The notes under the pieces were generated by a model that saw only the letters and a program-made list of their open reading frames with translations, was not told where the DNA came from and made no database searches. A stretch of 64,000 nt of DNA from Sequoia sempervirens (lineage: Eukaryota; Streptophyta; Pinopsida; Cupressales; Cupressaceae). The position numbers were made by a program, and so were the translations under genes. This document shows, one piece after another, positions 21,901 to 34,615 of this stretch (positions within the stretch are counted from its first letter, which is position 1; each line of letters begins with the position of its first letter). Where the stretch lies: contig VDFB02047230.1 of assembly GCA_007258455.2 (NCBI GenBank), forward strand, positions 152,631,797-152,695,796. The letters are read 5' to 3'.

Positions 21901-23690
21901 TGTGGACACCAAAAAAGTAGCCCTTCTACTTTTTCTGACTCATTTAGACCCTCCTTGTGATTTTGACTTAATATTGCCTTGATTTAATGTTGTAATGTGG
22001 ATAACACATTCACATTAGGTCTTGGGCTCTTGTAAACTGAATAAAATACATGTCTTGTAAAGGTGTTGTATAGTATTGTAAATGACTCACACTTTTCTAG
22101 ACTTTTAAGTCTAATGGACCTATTTTTCCCTTAGTTCAATATTGTAAAATGTATTTAATTTCATTCTCACATTAATCTAGGAGGCTTATAAATTAAACCC
22201 CATTTTAATCTAGTGTTGTAATGTGTTTTACACATTCATATTGGATCTTGTGCATTTCTAAGCTAAGTGGACATCATTTTAATGTTGTAGAGTGTATTTA
22301 ATCACACTTTCACATCAAGAAATTTGTGTCCCTATCCCTAATCACCCTTTATATCATCACTAATAGGCCCCTATGACCCCATATTGTGGATCCTGAGGCT
22401 TATTTTGATCAAAACGCTAACTAGCTCAACATATGAACTTAATTTATGCATTCCCCAACATCCTAGCTAGCAAAATAGCCCCTATGGGACCTGTTCGCCC
22501 AAGATGGCAAATGAGTCCCATTTGGGCCATTTTTGAGGTTTGAGCAAGAAAATTTGGCTTTTAAGTTTAATTTTCTTCAATGTTAGCCTTGGGAATCAAA
22601 TTAATGGCCATTTGAGTGTCTTTCCTATATACAAAAGCCCTAAAATAATTGTTTCATAAGGTATTCATGTTGTCAAGTCAAGCAAAACTATGGTTAAGCA
22701 TTTCAAGTCTTCACAAGGTCATCAAGATAGCTTTCAAGATCATTTTTAAGGCATTCAAGGGTAGATTATTCATCCATTGTTGCAACAATTCAAGATCTAT
22801 TATCATGGAAAGTTTCTAATTGCATTATCTCATGTTCATGCTTCATTACCTTGTTTCATCATTTTGGTTTAATTATCTAAAAGAGGTTTGACCAAGGAAA
22901 ACCCCTATTCTCTAACAATCAACATTTTCTTTCTCTCTTTGTTTGATTGTAGATCTAGATGCTTTGAAGGCTTGGAGATTATTGAAGATTAAGTTTCAAA
23001 ATTGTTGGAGTCATATTCGTATTGGAAAGGTCAAAATATTCACAAAAAGTCACTTACAGTCCTGAAAATCAGGGTTTCGGATCCGAATACCTAGAGGTAT
23101 AGAAAGAGCAGACCGAGAGCTACAGTTTCCACTTTTGAGTTTCCAAAAAACTCAAAGTGGACTCATTTTCCATTAGTGGTGAATGAGTCCTGCTATACCT
23201 ATTTTTTAGAGATTTTTGTGGATTTGGATACCCATTTGGCTGAAACAGGCTCTGGTACAATTTTCCAGATCTGGGACTAATTCGCCCAGAATGGTGAATG
23301 AGTCCCACCAGGCTTAAAAATTAGCATCTTCAGAATTTCAGAGCTATTTCCATTCTTCAAGACATTTTCCAAGTGCACACTCTTTGTTTTATATCTTTCT
23401 ATTTTATTTTATTTGCATTTCTAAGTCATTTTCTAGGTCATTTTGTGTATCACACTATGTTTTCAAACATCTTGCATAATTTTCCAAGTTTACACTTGGT
23501 GGTGTACCCCTCATTCATCCTTCTCTAATCCCAAACCCTATCCTAGGATACCTTATTGTCAGATCTCTCATATCCTTCATTGGATTGAGATCTCTAAGGT
23601 ATTCTTGAAAGTGAACATAGTGAAATTTAATCTCTCTCTTTCCTTATTACATCTTGTGGACAACGAAGTTGTGCATGCCATTTCCATTTT
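21901..23690 (+). repeat. 5' LTR of element 2
   Basis: Starts TGTGGACACC; the end is uncertain, between about 23,675 and 23,692. U3 has four to five diverged repeats with TGTTGTAATGTG / TGTTGTAGAGTG cores (21,975-22,330). A TATATA lies at 22,626-22,631, at the place where the 3' LTR has TATAAAC. Hairpin words lie at 22,486-22,519, 23,157-23,190 and 23,273-23,306. It is colinear with 31,064-31,920 plus 37,076-37,685. Confidence 0.8.
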
Positions 23691-23698
23691 CCACATTT

Positions 23699-23710
23699 TG
23701 GTGAACCGGC
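23699..23710 (+). other. candidate primer-binding site of element 2
   Basis: TGGTGAACCGGC, at the position equivalent to TGGTGAAACTAC in element 1. The conserved TGGTGAA start supports a shared tRNA primer. The tRNA is not identified. Confidence 0.35.
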
Positions 23711-23980
23711 CTTTAGAATACTTTATTTTCTGATTTGGAGTCCATCATTATCCTAGAATTAGCTCGCATTAACATTGCATTGCATTTTTCATTAAAGTTA
23801 ATTTGCATTCTAAGGTTTCAAATTTTTTCATTAGTGAAAGTGCATATAGGTTGCATTTTTGCATATCAAATCATTGCAAAATATATGAAAACTATATTTT
23901 CATTCAGTATTCAAGTCATACAACCTAAAAAGCATCAAAATCCATTAAAATTTTCTATTTTTTTTGGAAAAATCTCTACT

Positions 23981-24014
23981 AGGAATCATTTTCCGCCTTG
24001 GGAAAATCATTCCC
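23981..24014. repeat. hairpin word in the leader of element 2
   Basis: AGGAATCATTTTCCGCC faces GGGAAAATCATTCCC, a compensated variant of the LTR hairpin word: both arms have changed in parallel. It occupies the same leader position as 12,583-12,614 in element 1. Confidence 0.5.
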
Positions 24015-24309
24015 TTTGCACCCATGAAACTACCCTTTACAACACTAAAAACCTTGTTTCTGTACTTCTATTTGCTACCATTAACTATCTGTATCAGTTG
24101 GCTAAGTTTATGTTACATGCATTTCATTAGATCTAGCTTTAATTAGCTCATTTAATGCATTGTTCAATTCCAAATTTGCATTTACACCATTTCATTTCTA
24201 GATCATTGCATAGTGTAATCAACAAAATACTTTGCTTGAAATCTAAAAATTGCATTTCATTTTAGGCTTTTACATTGCATTTTAATTTTTCATACATTAT
24301 TGTTCAAAA

Positions 24310-25518
24310 ATGTTACTTTTTGTCTTTTCCATGATTGCAAAGAAAAAGTTAGTCAAAAAGCATGCTAGTCATTCATTCAATGCATTCCCTAGTTATGAGA
24401 GTCTCTTAGTGCAAGAGAGTGAAAATGGTAATACTTTCCTTAAACTTACACCCCCTCCTATCTCTCCTATTTGTGTGGATAATATGATAGAAGCCATACA
24501 AACATAGATAACTCTGATAATCATATTTACTCTTCTCACGATACCTCTTCTTTTAATGACAAAGGTATCTTGGCGAAAGAAGCTACAATCATTGAGAATT
24601 ATGAGGATCTTGTTTGTCCTTCTCCTCATCCCCTTTGGGAAGATATTTTAGCACAAGAGAATGAAATCATAGACACATTCCTAAACATCACCTTACCTAA
24701 TTTCCATTCTCCTTTGGCTTGTCAGAGTGATTTCAAGGAAGATGAGATTATAAATGATGAGGGTATGCTGGTCTACGACAACCCTCTTTTGGAATACATT
24801 AGGGAACAAAGGAATGAAGTCATAAATGATCATGATAATCATACTTGTTCTTCTCCTAGTATCTTCCCTAGTTGTAAGGAAGATTCTTTGATGTTAGAAA
24901 ATACAACCAATGAGAGTCATGAGAATCTTAGTTGTCTCCCTTCACCTAAGGAAACCCTTATTGAGAAAGATAATTCAACCATTTTTCATTCCCCTACTTG
25001 CAATGAAGTCATTTTAGAAGAACCAATCCATGAATTTCAAGCACATTTGATTTATAGTTCTCCTAAAAACTCTCCTCATAGGGAGAATATCATGGTGCAA
25101 TAAAATGGAAACAATAGTAATGTGTTTTCCTTAGATAACGATACAAAGGTGATTATAGATTGCCTCTTATTAGAGATGCATCAAACCAAGACCACAGAGT
25201 TTATGAATGCACACGTGTCTATTAGATCCTCCTTTATTAATAGACCTCCTACATACCTCGTAGGACACCCTAAGAATCCTCTAATTCTTTACCCACCATC
25301 ACACAAACCTGAATTCATCCTCTACCCACCTAAGAATAATGTGTCACAGTAGCCAAGTCATAATACCATTGCTCATACATATAACACTAGAAAAAATCCA
25401 CAACCAAGTCAACCAACCCCAACAACCTTACCTTTTCCTAATCCCATCTTACCCGGTCCTCCTCATTTGCCTTTGTATAGTGGGAAGGAGTATGATATTG
25501 TTGAACAACTTAAGAATA
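24310..25518 (+). pseudogene. N-terminal polyprotein of element 2 (degenerate)
   Basis: Frames 24,310-24,507, 24,570-25,103 and 25,122-25,352, then a shift into LPFPNPILPGPPHLPLYSGKEYDIVEQLKN up to 25,518, make an acidic Glu/Asn/Ser-rich protein of about 400 residues broken by stops and shifts. Repeated short units (SPSIFPSCKE, SPTCNE with NES/ENL) are visible. No Gag capsid motif is recognisable, so its role is unknown. After removal of the nested Copia element the frame continues directly into TPTKILLWDLIQASPHYHN, a stretch that precedes protease in related plant Ty3/gypsy elements. Confidence 0.55.
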
Positions 25519-25841
25519 TGTTAGAGTAAATGTTTTAACTTAATTATGTTAATTAAGTTACCTTTATTCCTCTCTTAAGATTTCACTTTAGTTTGCATAT
25601 TGTGACATTTAATAATTATATTAATTATTAAATGTCTACCTATTAGGGTTACTCTTAGGTTTTGTATGATCTCCTTTTAAGGATTGATCTTTGTAATTAT
25701 TTAAATTCAAGTGAATGCAATCTCTCTCGAAGCTTGTAGAGCACCCTTGATTTTTTGTCTCCATCTCTTCCTTTTTGTGATAGGTTATTTGCATGTAGCT
25801 GATTTTTAGGGTTTGTGAAGTTGGCTTTCTCAACTTCTACA
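25519..25841 (+). repeat. 5' LTR of the nested Copia-type element
   Basis: 323 bp, TG...CA, nearly identical to 28,049-28,371. An inverted AATAATTATATTAATTATT and TTAACTTAATTATGTTAATT lie in U3. Confidence 0.9.
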
Positions 25842-28048
25842 TGGTATCAAAGCTCCAAACCTGCTGCTTCCTGTTCATGTTTTGAAGGATTTTTTGGAGC
25901 TTCAAGGGTTTGGTGTTTTCCTTTTTTGATCCAAGAGGTGGACATTTTAAGTGCATCTAGGATCAAATCAAATCTCTCCATTGAATCTAGAGCTGCCGGA
26001 ATAGTCAAGATTGACCTTTGTTTCATCAAATTTGACTTCTATTTGTCAGATTTGTGAGGGTTTGAAGAAAGGGTTTTTTTGCCAGATCCAGGGGGTGCTC
26101 AATTTTTTTAAGCAATTTGAGCCCAAACGGACCTCACCATTGCGTTTGGAGTGGCCAAAAACCTAAAAATTGACTGTAAACTCATCTATTTTAGTTTAGT
26201 TGATTTCTAAAGCAATTTTTTTTGCCCATCCGACCGTGCACACGGATCGAGGTGAAATTTCGTAAAAAAAATAAATTATTTTTCTGCAATAAAAAATTCA
26301 CAGTTTTTTATTTCATTGGAAAAAAAATAAAAATTTAAAAGCTTTTAAAACAAAGCTTTGAAATAAAATTTTTGTTTAAAAAAAAAGAAAAAGAAAGAAG
26401 TCCTTGGAGGTACGTACCTACACAAGGTACTGTGCAGGTACTGACCTGCATAGACCTATGTAGGCATACCTTCCCATGGCCCTTTTTTTTATGATTTAAA
26501 AAAAAAAAATCAAAGTTTCTTTTATGATTTTTTTTAAATCAAAGCCTTTTTTATGCTTTTAAAAAAACAAAAAAATCAAAGCTTTTCATTGTATTTTTTT
26601 TATGTTTTTTCTCAAAAAAAAAACATTGTTTTTTAAGTCAAGTTGTGCATGTGAGGCGACAACCATTTGACCATCAAATTTAAGCTCAGAGTTTTGCTGC
26701 GACAGCCGTATGACTGTCAAATTTAATGTTGCACTGGTTATTTTCCCCCCTTTGGAGCTGTTTTCTTCCAAAGGCCATAACTTGGGCATACGATATCATT
26801 TTTTGGCAAATGAGATATCGTCAGAAAGCTGCTTCCATCAAATTTTCAGTGGTGTGGGTCTCATCACTTCATTTTTCTATTGGTGTATTATACAACTAGT
26901 TGAAGTCAAAGTAGCTATTTTCAGTCCCGAGCTCGTAACTTTTGACCAATTTCTCCGTTTTTCATGATCTCAGCAGTGTTGGAACTATATATCAGAGCTC
27001 TTCAATTCCATCCATGCAATTTTTCCAGATTTTACTCTAGGTACATTTTATTCAATTTTTTGTGTTTTCACACTCTGGTGAATTACCTGGACATATTAGC
27101 TCTTGGGAACTTCTCGTTTGCGTGGGTTGCTTCATTTTTTGTTGTTCTTCATGTATTTCCAGTCTTGTGTCTTTTTATGACATTATGATCATTTGTCAGC
27201 AATCTTATATGTAAACGCACTGAGATAAAGTGCCACACTATTGTACATGTATTTTGGGGATTTTGCACTTAAGGTTGTGCCATATTTTGTACTCACACTG
27301 TATTATAAAGTGCCATGGGGGGGTTGTGTAGTGCCTTTGTTTATGCCATCACACCTTTGTCTAGTGAGTGTCCCTCCATGACAACAATGGATCCATATGA
27401 TTCCAGCCTCATGCAATGTGTGCTTTGTTTTGCACACCACTTTTTCAGTTGCAAGTGCTTTCTTTTGCACTTTCAAATGTTGTTTCTTCTCCTTCATGCA
27501 CTATAGGGTGTTACACAACATTTCAGTGGATCCGTCAGGCTCTCCCATTCAGCATTATGGGGGGGTATTATACTATTTGTGCTAATACTTCCTTGGTTTT
27601 TCCTTGGAAGGAATCTTCCATTCTTAGTTGATTGGTGTTCTTCAGACTATTGGTACTTGTGCCATTTGTATCTTCGTTCCAGGTGTTTGCCTTTGTTTGT
27701 CATTTGATTCGAGTAGTGTCATTGGGGGCACTCATGCATATTGTTGTCTTCTTGATCTTGATCATCCTATCTTCAGAGGAGGTTCTTCGGTACCATAACA
27801 GTCATCTTTTGATAGTTGTTTACAACTTCTTCCTGCTTCAGTGATGTTCTTCATGTCTTTCATCTCTTTTTGGAGTAGAGTTTTTCCCATGAGGTTTTCT
27901 CTATTTCTCCACTTTACAAAGATTTGGCTGTATTCGGGTACCTCATTAGGCCTAGTTGTCGGGACCCTTGTTTGCTTTCATGCATTGTAGTTACCTTTAC
28001 TTTCTTGCACATGTTTGTAGCTGCACTCTTGCTCATCTTAAGGGGGAG

Positions 28049-28371
28049 TGTTAGAGTAAATGTTTTAACTTAACTATGTTAATTAAGTTACCTTTATTCC
28101 TCTCTTAAGATTTCACTTTAGTTTGCATATTGTGACATTTAATAATTATATTAATTATTAAATGTCTACCTATTAGGGTTACTCTTAGGTTTTGCATGAT
28201 CTCCTTTTAAGGATTGATCTTTTTAATTATTTAAATTCAAGTCAATGCAATCTCTCTCGAAGCTTGCAGAGCACCCTTTCATTTTTGTCTCCATCTCTTC
28301 CTTTCTGTGACAGGTTATTTGCACGCAGGTGATCTTCAAAGTTTGTGAAGTTGGCTTTCTCAACTTCTACA
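28049..28371 (+). repeat. 3' LTR of the nested Copia-type element
   Basis: 323 bp copy of 25,519-25,841, directly preceded by the polypurine tract CTTAAGGGGGAG. Confidence 0.9.
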
Positions 28372-29510
28372 AAATACTCCTACTAAGATATTATTGTGGG
28401 ACCTTATTCAAGCATCCCCTCACTATCATAACATGATTCAAAATTCCTTGCAAAAATTTCCTATCCCTTCTAATGTGCAACCAAATGACATAGTAGCTAT
28501 GATTCAAGGAATAAATGATGACACTATTTTCCACCAAACTGAACTCCCTTGTTTGGAAGTGAAAAAATAAAATGATGCTTTCATGATCATAGCTCAATAC
28601 AATAGGATAGGGATAAAGAAAACCCTTTTTGACAATGGATTCCCCCTTAATGTGTGTAGCATAAACCATTTGGATAGGCTTCATGTGGATAAGTTAAAAA
28701 TTCAACTCGAATCTTCATCTATCATGGGATTTGACAATGTAGGAAAACAACCATTGGGTATGATTACTTTACCTATTACAGCTGGAAAGGCCACATTACA
28801 AACACCAATCCATGTTATGCCCCACGATATTTTATATAATCTTCTTTTAGGAAGAACATGGATTCATGAAATGCATGCAATGCCTTCGACTCTTCATCGT
28901 AAAATTAAATATGTCTACAACACAGTCTACACACTTGACACCAATCATGAGCCTTATAGTATCTTTATACTTGAGAAAAAAAAAAAGAGAACCCCTTGAA
29001 AACCTTAACACCAACCACAAAAGTGGAACCCGTGCAACAAAAATACAAAGAAAAACATATTGAGGAAGTCATGAATCTATTAGATGATGATTGGGGTTCC
29101 TTTGATTTTACACCAACATTCATGGGAGAATACAAGATCACAACAAAAGACTCTGCAAAGGGAAACAAAAAATCAATAATATCAACACAAAATTTGAAAG
29201 ACCCTGACTATCAACCACCACCGAATCCAAAAGAAATGAAAAAACTTTATGGAAGAGGTTATGAGCTTATGAAACAACTTGGTTACAGTGGAAAATGATG
29301 TGGTGCTAGAGAACACGGTATATGTGTCCCTATAGAGCCTCACATACAAGAAAAAACTAGTGGTCTTGGTTATTTTCCCTCGAAAGAAACAACCAGGCTT
29401 TCACTCAATATCAAACTATTACAAAACATCCTTCTAAGCAAACTTTAATAGTAGTGCATCCTGAAGTGATCAACACTAGTGTTCTTGATTGTCATCCTTT
29501 GAAATAAATG
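28372..29510 (+). pseudogene. protease and G-patch region of element 2
   Basis: Frame 28,583-28,999 carries a retropepsin-like domain: TLFDNGFPLNVCS at the active-site position (D-N-G, a variant seen in some plant Ty3/gypsy proteases), QPLGMITLPITAGKATLQTP, then YNLLLGRTWIHEMHAMPSTLH. The next frame (28,996-29,298) ends in YGRGYELMKQLGYSGK; after a TGA it continues CGAREHGI..PI and TSGLGYF. This GY..M..LGY.G...G....G....PI pattern is a G-patch, an RNA-binding module found downstream of protease in several retroelements. A stop precedes the protease frame (28,568) and another splits the G-patch. No RT follows. Confidence 0.75.
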
Positions 29511-29769
29511 AAACAAACAAAGAAATATTCACTTAATGTCAATGTCATCACACAAACACTAATGATTTGAATTTGTTAGATTTTACACCCTCCTATAAAG
29601 GAGAGAACAAAATCTCACAATCTAAAGTCTTCCATAGGTATGACATCTTGTACTAAGAAAGAGGTATCTTTGTCACAAACTATTGGAATGACTTCTACCA
29701 TTGATCAAGAGGGTATCTTGTTGAGAATCCTCCAAGATCACTCGATATCCCTTCCACCAAGAACTTGAA

Positions 29770-29920
29770 AGAAATTTTATTACAATAATTCATTCTATGC
29801 ATATCATAGATTTTATGGTCATGCCACTAACAAATGTAATACTTTAAGTAACAAAATTCAACATCTTAAGGACTGTGGTGCTCTTCCTTGGGTTGAAGCA
29901 CATAGTTCCTCTAACTGAAG
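29770..29920 (+). pseudogene. displaced zinc-knuckle-like motif in element 2
   Basis: The translation from about 29,786 reads SFYAYHRFYGHATNKC then NTLSNKIQHLKDCG, ending at a stop near 29,919. It matches the Gag knuckle of element 1 (CHYHRQNGHDTEHCKHLKHL) except that the first Cys position is Tyr. It lies after the protease and G-patch rather than before, suggesting rearrangement or a second knuckle. Confidence 0.55.
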
Positions 29921-31049
29921 CTTATCTTCATCCTATTCGGTTCACCCTTGCCCTGCACTAAGTTGGGGCAAGGGGTTAGGTAGCCTTGTCCTCGTATGTC
30001 ACTTGTCATTTCATGTTTTGGCTAGCCATTAACCTTTCATGAACATAAAGAGAAAGCTTGGGATGTGGATAACAGGCCTTAAGTTGGCCCATAAATGACA
30101 TACTACCTTTTCATGATGTAGCTTATTGGAAACATATGATTTGGCATAGGGATTTCTGAAGAAGGTCTCATCTCTTCTTCTACTTTAAAGAAATTGCTCA
30201 CAATAATGGTGTTAGCAACTACTTTAAAGTGGGGGCATACATCAACACTCATCATGTTTCATTGTGTGATTTCTTTCTTCTTGTGACACATCATTTTCTT
30301 GGTGGTGTCATTGGGCTTGATTTCCTCCAAGAGCGTGATACTTATTTGACACATCCTCTCTTGGAAACATTAGGCACAATGTTCCTTAAGATGAGACCTT
30401 GCATGAATTACGCAAAATCCCTTTGAACATTCCTTACACCATTTACAATGTCTATGAGTTTCAATCATATGAATTTTTGCTTGCCTCATATGAATTTTTG
30501 CTTGCCTCATAGAGTTCAAAGATCATTTTTGTGTGGCACCTTATCAAAGTTATTAGGAGGTATAACTTTTGTATGGTTGAGCAAGAATCCCAATCTGAGG
30601 CATGAATTTCCCCATAGCCACTTGTGTGTATGTGAGTGCATACCAGCCGTGAGTGTATGTTTCTCACCTCCTAGGACTTCTCACCTGGCGAACAACCAGG
30701 AGTTCTGTCGCCTTAGAGTGAGTATAAATTTTTTGGACAAACAATTCCTAGATCTAATCCACATCGCATTGGATAAATGGTCAAATCTTGATCCACCTTT
30801 TCATTTTTACTTGTTTTTCCTTTCTTCTAGTTATTGTCATTTTATGATCACATATCTTGTTTTGCTGCAAATAATTCACCTTGTGTGTGTCCTTTTGCAC
30901 TTCTATTAGTTTGACTTAGGATCTTGGATCTTGGGGGCTTGGATGCTTCCTCAATCTTTCTTATCCTAGACCATCCGCATTGGTAAAAATTGTACCCCTC
31001 TTGAATGTCTACTTTAGCATGAGTTTGAAGCAGGTCCATCCTCTCACTG
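29921..31049 (+). other. 3' non-coding spacer of element 2
   Basis: No ORF of note. Blocks are colinear with 18,780-19,870 of element 1, including ATTTCCCCATAGCCACTTG and GTGTATGTTTCTCACCT. It ends in the polypurine tract at 31,050-31,063. Confidence 0.7.
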
Positions 31050-31063
31050 AAGTGGGGGCTAAA
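31050..31063 (+). other. polypurine tract of element 2
   Basis: AAGTGGGGGCTAAA immediately before the TGT of the 3' LTR, identical to the tract of element 1. Confidence 0.85.
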
Positions 31064-31923
31064 TGTGAACATGGAAAAAGTAACCCTTGTACTTTTTCTG
31101 ACTCATTTAGGCTCTCTTTGTGATTTTTACTTAATATTGCCTTGATTTAATGTTGTAATGTGGATAACACATTCACATTATGTCTTGGGCCCTTCTAAAT
31201 TAAATAAAATGCATGTCTTGTAAGGGTGTTGTAAAGTATTGTTAATGACTTTCACACTTTTCTATACTTTTAAGTCTAATGGACCTATTTTTCCCTTAAT
31301 TCAATATTGTAAAATGTATTTAATTGCATTCGCACATTAATCTAGGAGGCTTGTAAATTAAACCTGGTTTTAATCTAGTGTTGAAATGTGTTTTACACAT
31401 TCACGTTGGATCTTGTGCCTTTCTAGGTTGTGGACCTCATTTTAATGTTGTAGAGTGTATTTAATCACACTTTCACATTGAACTTTGTGTCCCTAGCCCT
31501 AATCACCCTTCATACCATCAATAATAGGCCCCTATGACTCCATATTGTGCATCCCAAGGCTTATTTTGATAAAAAACCTGATTAGCTCAACATATGAACT
31601 TAATTTATGCATTCCCCAACATCCCAGCTGGCAAAATAGCCCTTGTGGGACACATTCACCACTTTGGGAAAATGAGTCCCATCTAGGTGGGACTCATTCA
31701 CCCAAGATGGTGAATGAGTCCCATTTGGGCCATTTTCAATGTTTGCGTAGGAAAAATTGGGTTTTAAGTTTAATTTTCTTCAATGTCGGCCTTGGGAATC
31801 AAGTTAACGGCCATTTGAGTGCCTTTCCTCTATAAACAAGCCCTCAAATCATTGTTTCATAAGGTATTCATGTTTTCAAGTCAAGAAAAAATAGGGTTAA
31901 TCATTTCAAGTATTCACAAGTTA

Positions 31924-33556
31924 TGCAATGGTAGGGATGACATGAATCCACAATTTGATCTTCTAAAGGTCTCTTAAAGCACCAATTTGTCTCTTTAGTG
32001 AACTAGGCACCCAGAGGCTCCAACACACTCTTATTGTTTCAAATATTTTCCAAGACACAAAGAGGCATCTAACAAGATTAAATTTCCCAATCCAACAAGG
32101 CTAACTCACCTTCAAAGCCTCAAGAACTTCTTTTTGCACTTTCACCATTCAAGCTTCCATTCACCTAGTAGGTGTCCAAACCCTGTTTTAGGAACTTATC
32201 TCACAATAAACCACCCAAACTCAAAAATGGCTTACACTTTTAGGGACCCATTATCTTGATACAAATCATATCTCAAATCCACCATAGGGTTCTTCATACC
32301 ATAACTACAAAAATTTAATTTCTAGGCTAAAACGGACTCCAATTAGCCCTATTTTCCAAAGGACCTTGTCTCTAAACTTATCCCAAACTCCCAAAACCAC
32401 AAAACAGTCTTAAAACTGCCCTCAAAACATATGATTCATCCAATTCCAAAGCACCATACACATACTATGGCCTTTTTCTTCAAAACCCTCTCTTTTCACT
32501 ACTCCAACTATGGCTTATTGAAAGTTCTATGTCCAGACCAATCTCAAGCCTAAAACCACTTTAATCCTCCATAATTTTACTTGAAAATGATAAAAAAAAA
32601 ATTACATTATGCTTCCCTCTTGATTCACACACACTCCCTTTACAAAACCACTCTTTTCCACTTGTTTTCTCCCTTTTCCAATTAGGGTTTCAACCTTCCT
32701 CACACATCTGACCACTTCTACTTGCTCAAACCTTCTAGACATCTTCAAACACACAAGATCAATAGTTTTCCAACAAGTTACAACCTATAGTCACTCAAAT
32801 TCACAAAAACTCACCCTCTAGCCTTACTCAAAAGGAACAAAATAAGGTTTTTGCAATAGGGTAGCGATGAAATCTCTCTCAAAACCTTCACCAGACCAAT
32901 TCCTTTATTCCTATACCTACCACTACATTGTATAGTCCCATTACACCAAGAAACAATATTTACAGAAATGTGGAATGGCCTTTTCAAATCATTTTGAGAC
33001 TCAAACCCTACACCCCTATTTTTAGACTTGTTTTCAAAGATCAACCTCTAAATTGTTTTAAACACAAAGAAACTCCTCAAGAATGGATTAGGAACAATGC
33101 CAAATCCATGCTTAAAAAAATTTAAAACATTTAGGAGTAAATTCCTACTATACAGAATCGTACACAGGTAGAAAATGAATAAAAACTTCAAGAAATTGAC
33201 GAAAATATGTATACTTTTATTGAATTCTTCTTGAAAAACTCTTTAACAAAATTTTCTCGAGCCTTTTAAGAGGCCATTTATACATATTCCAATCATGAAA
33301 TGCCTATAACTGACCATACAACTACCTACACCCCTCACATTCTTCAATTTTGCATTTTAGACAATTTGTAGACAACAATTACATCATTATGCAACTTTTT
33401 GCATTTTTGAACCAAACTAACACTAAAACCCACAATTACATAAATTATGGTCTTAAAAGACCTTATTTAACATAAAATGACTCAAATTACCCCTAATTCC
33501 TAATCCCAACCTTCAAATGATGAATTTTGCAAATACATGCTTTAGGTGCTCCTGCA
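31924..33556 (-). repeat. 3' LTR of the nested minus-strand element
   Basis: Colinear with 35,423-37,070 apart from small indels, for example a 15-bp block missing near its distal end. Confidence 0.85.
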
Positions 33557-33640
33557 CCATACACCCTACCTTAATATTTCTTCCAAGTCCCTTGGAATTC
33601 TTCATGCTTGAACCTACAACAACACTTGATCTTTAACCTT

Positions 33641-34615
33641 TTATCCTCCATCTTGTGCTTGCAATTTCTTCATCTTGAATTTAGGCTTGTACTTGTCCTT
33701 GCTCATCAACTCTTCTCTTCTTGCTCTGTCATCTTGAACCAACAACTCTAGACTCTGTTTTGTCCCTACTAACTTCTTCCATATACTTTTGTTTTGTTCT
33801 TTAACTTTATCCTTTGCAAAAAAACTCATCCTCTATCTTTCCTCTTTCATTTTCACCCATGGTTTGATTCTTATTAGCATAACCATCAAAACTAGGAAGT
33901 AGCCCATGACTCCCTTCATCCTTGGCCTCTTAACTCTCCTCCACACAACCTTTCTTAGGTCCTTCATGATTAGTATCACTGTCACCACAATACACACCTG
34001 CCATATCACCCATCTTATCACCCAAGGACTATCCACTATCCTACTCTCATCACTTACTCTCTTTTCCATCTCATTTGGAGACTTTTCCAACACTTTGTCT
34101 TTAGCCTTTGCTTGGCCAACTACTAACAACTCTTCACTTTTAGTCTCTTTCAACATGGAGACCTTACTCAACCTCTCTGTTTTCCCTTCTTCACCATTCA
34201 AGGTGACTACAACTTCCTCACATTTATTCCTAGACTCATCCACTTTAATTAGCCATTATCTTTGGCTCACTATCTTCTCTTCCATCTTGACTTGCTCTAC
34301 ACTCTCTTCCTTTACCTTCTCTGTATTCTCAATTTCCTTCACCTTCAAACTTTGCATTAGTCCTGCTGCCTCAGTTACCTCTGCACCTCTTGACACATGA
34401 GTCACTGTGCTTGCAATAATCAATGGTCCATCACTCTTATCTACTTTCAAGGGACACAATACTGCCCCAATCATGATCTTCCCACACTTTTCAAGCCCTT
34501 CATGGCTTTCTATCATCCTTTCACCTTCCTTGATTGTATCTACTCCTCTCTTGATATTCTCAGTCTTCAAGACCTCCCTGACATCAAATCTTTCATCTTT
34601 TCCCCTAACACACAT
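33641..34615 (-). pseudogene. charged frames of the protease-only element
   Basis: Minus-strand frames 34,615-34,256, 34,243-33,833 and 33,829-33,641 are rich in Glu, Lys and Val (KVKEIENTEKVKEESVEQVK, for example) and occupy the place of RT and integrase. The last frame (DKVKEQNKSIWKKL, RARREELMSKDKYK) could be a coiled coil. No family recognised. The frames are separated by single stops and may once have been one protein. Confidence 0.45.

Larger units (their letters stand above)
25519..28371 (+). mobile_element. nested non-autonomous Copia-type element
   Basis: Two 323-bp LTRs (25,519-25,841 and 28,049-28,371), both starting TGTTAGAGTAAATG and ending CAACTTCTACA, differ at few positions. 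PBS TGGTATCAAAGC (25,842-25,853) matches the initiator-Met tRNA site with one mismatch, and AAGGGGGAG (28,040-28,048) is the polypurine tract. Flanks GAATA and AAATA are a 5-bp target duplication with one change. The 2.2-kb interior has no gag or pol ORF. It is young compared with its host, and its removal restores the reading frame of element 2. Confidence 0.9.

Noticed and set aside
25842..28048. Coding region expected inside the nested Copia-type element
   Set aside because: No gag, protease, integrase or RT motif is found in any frame of the 2.2-kb interior, so it is called non-coding.
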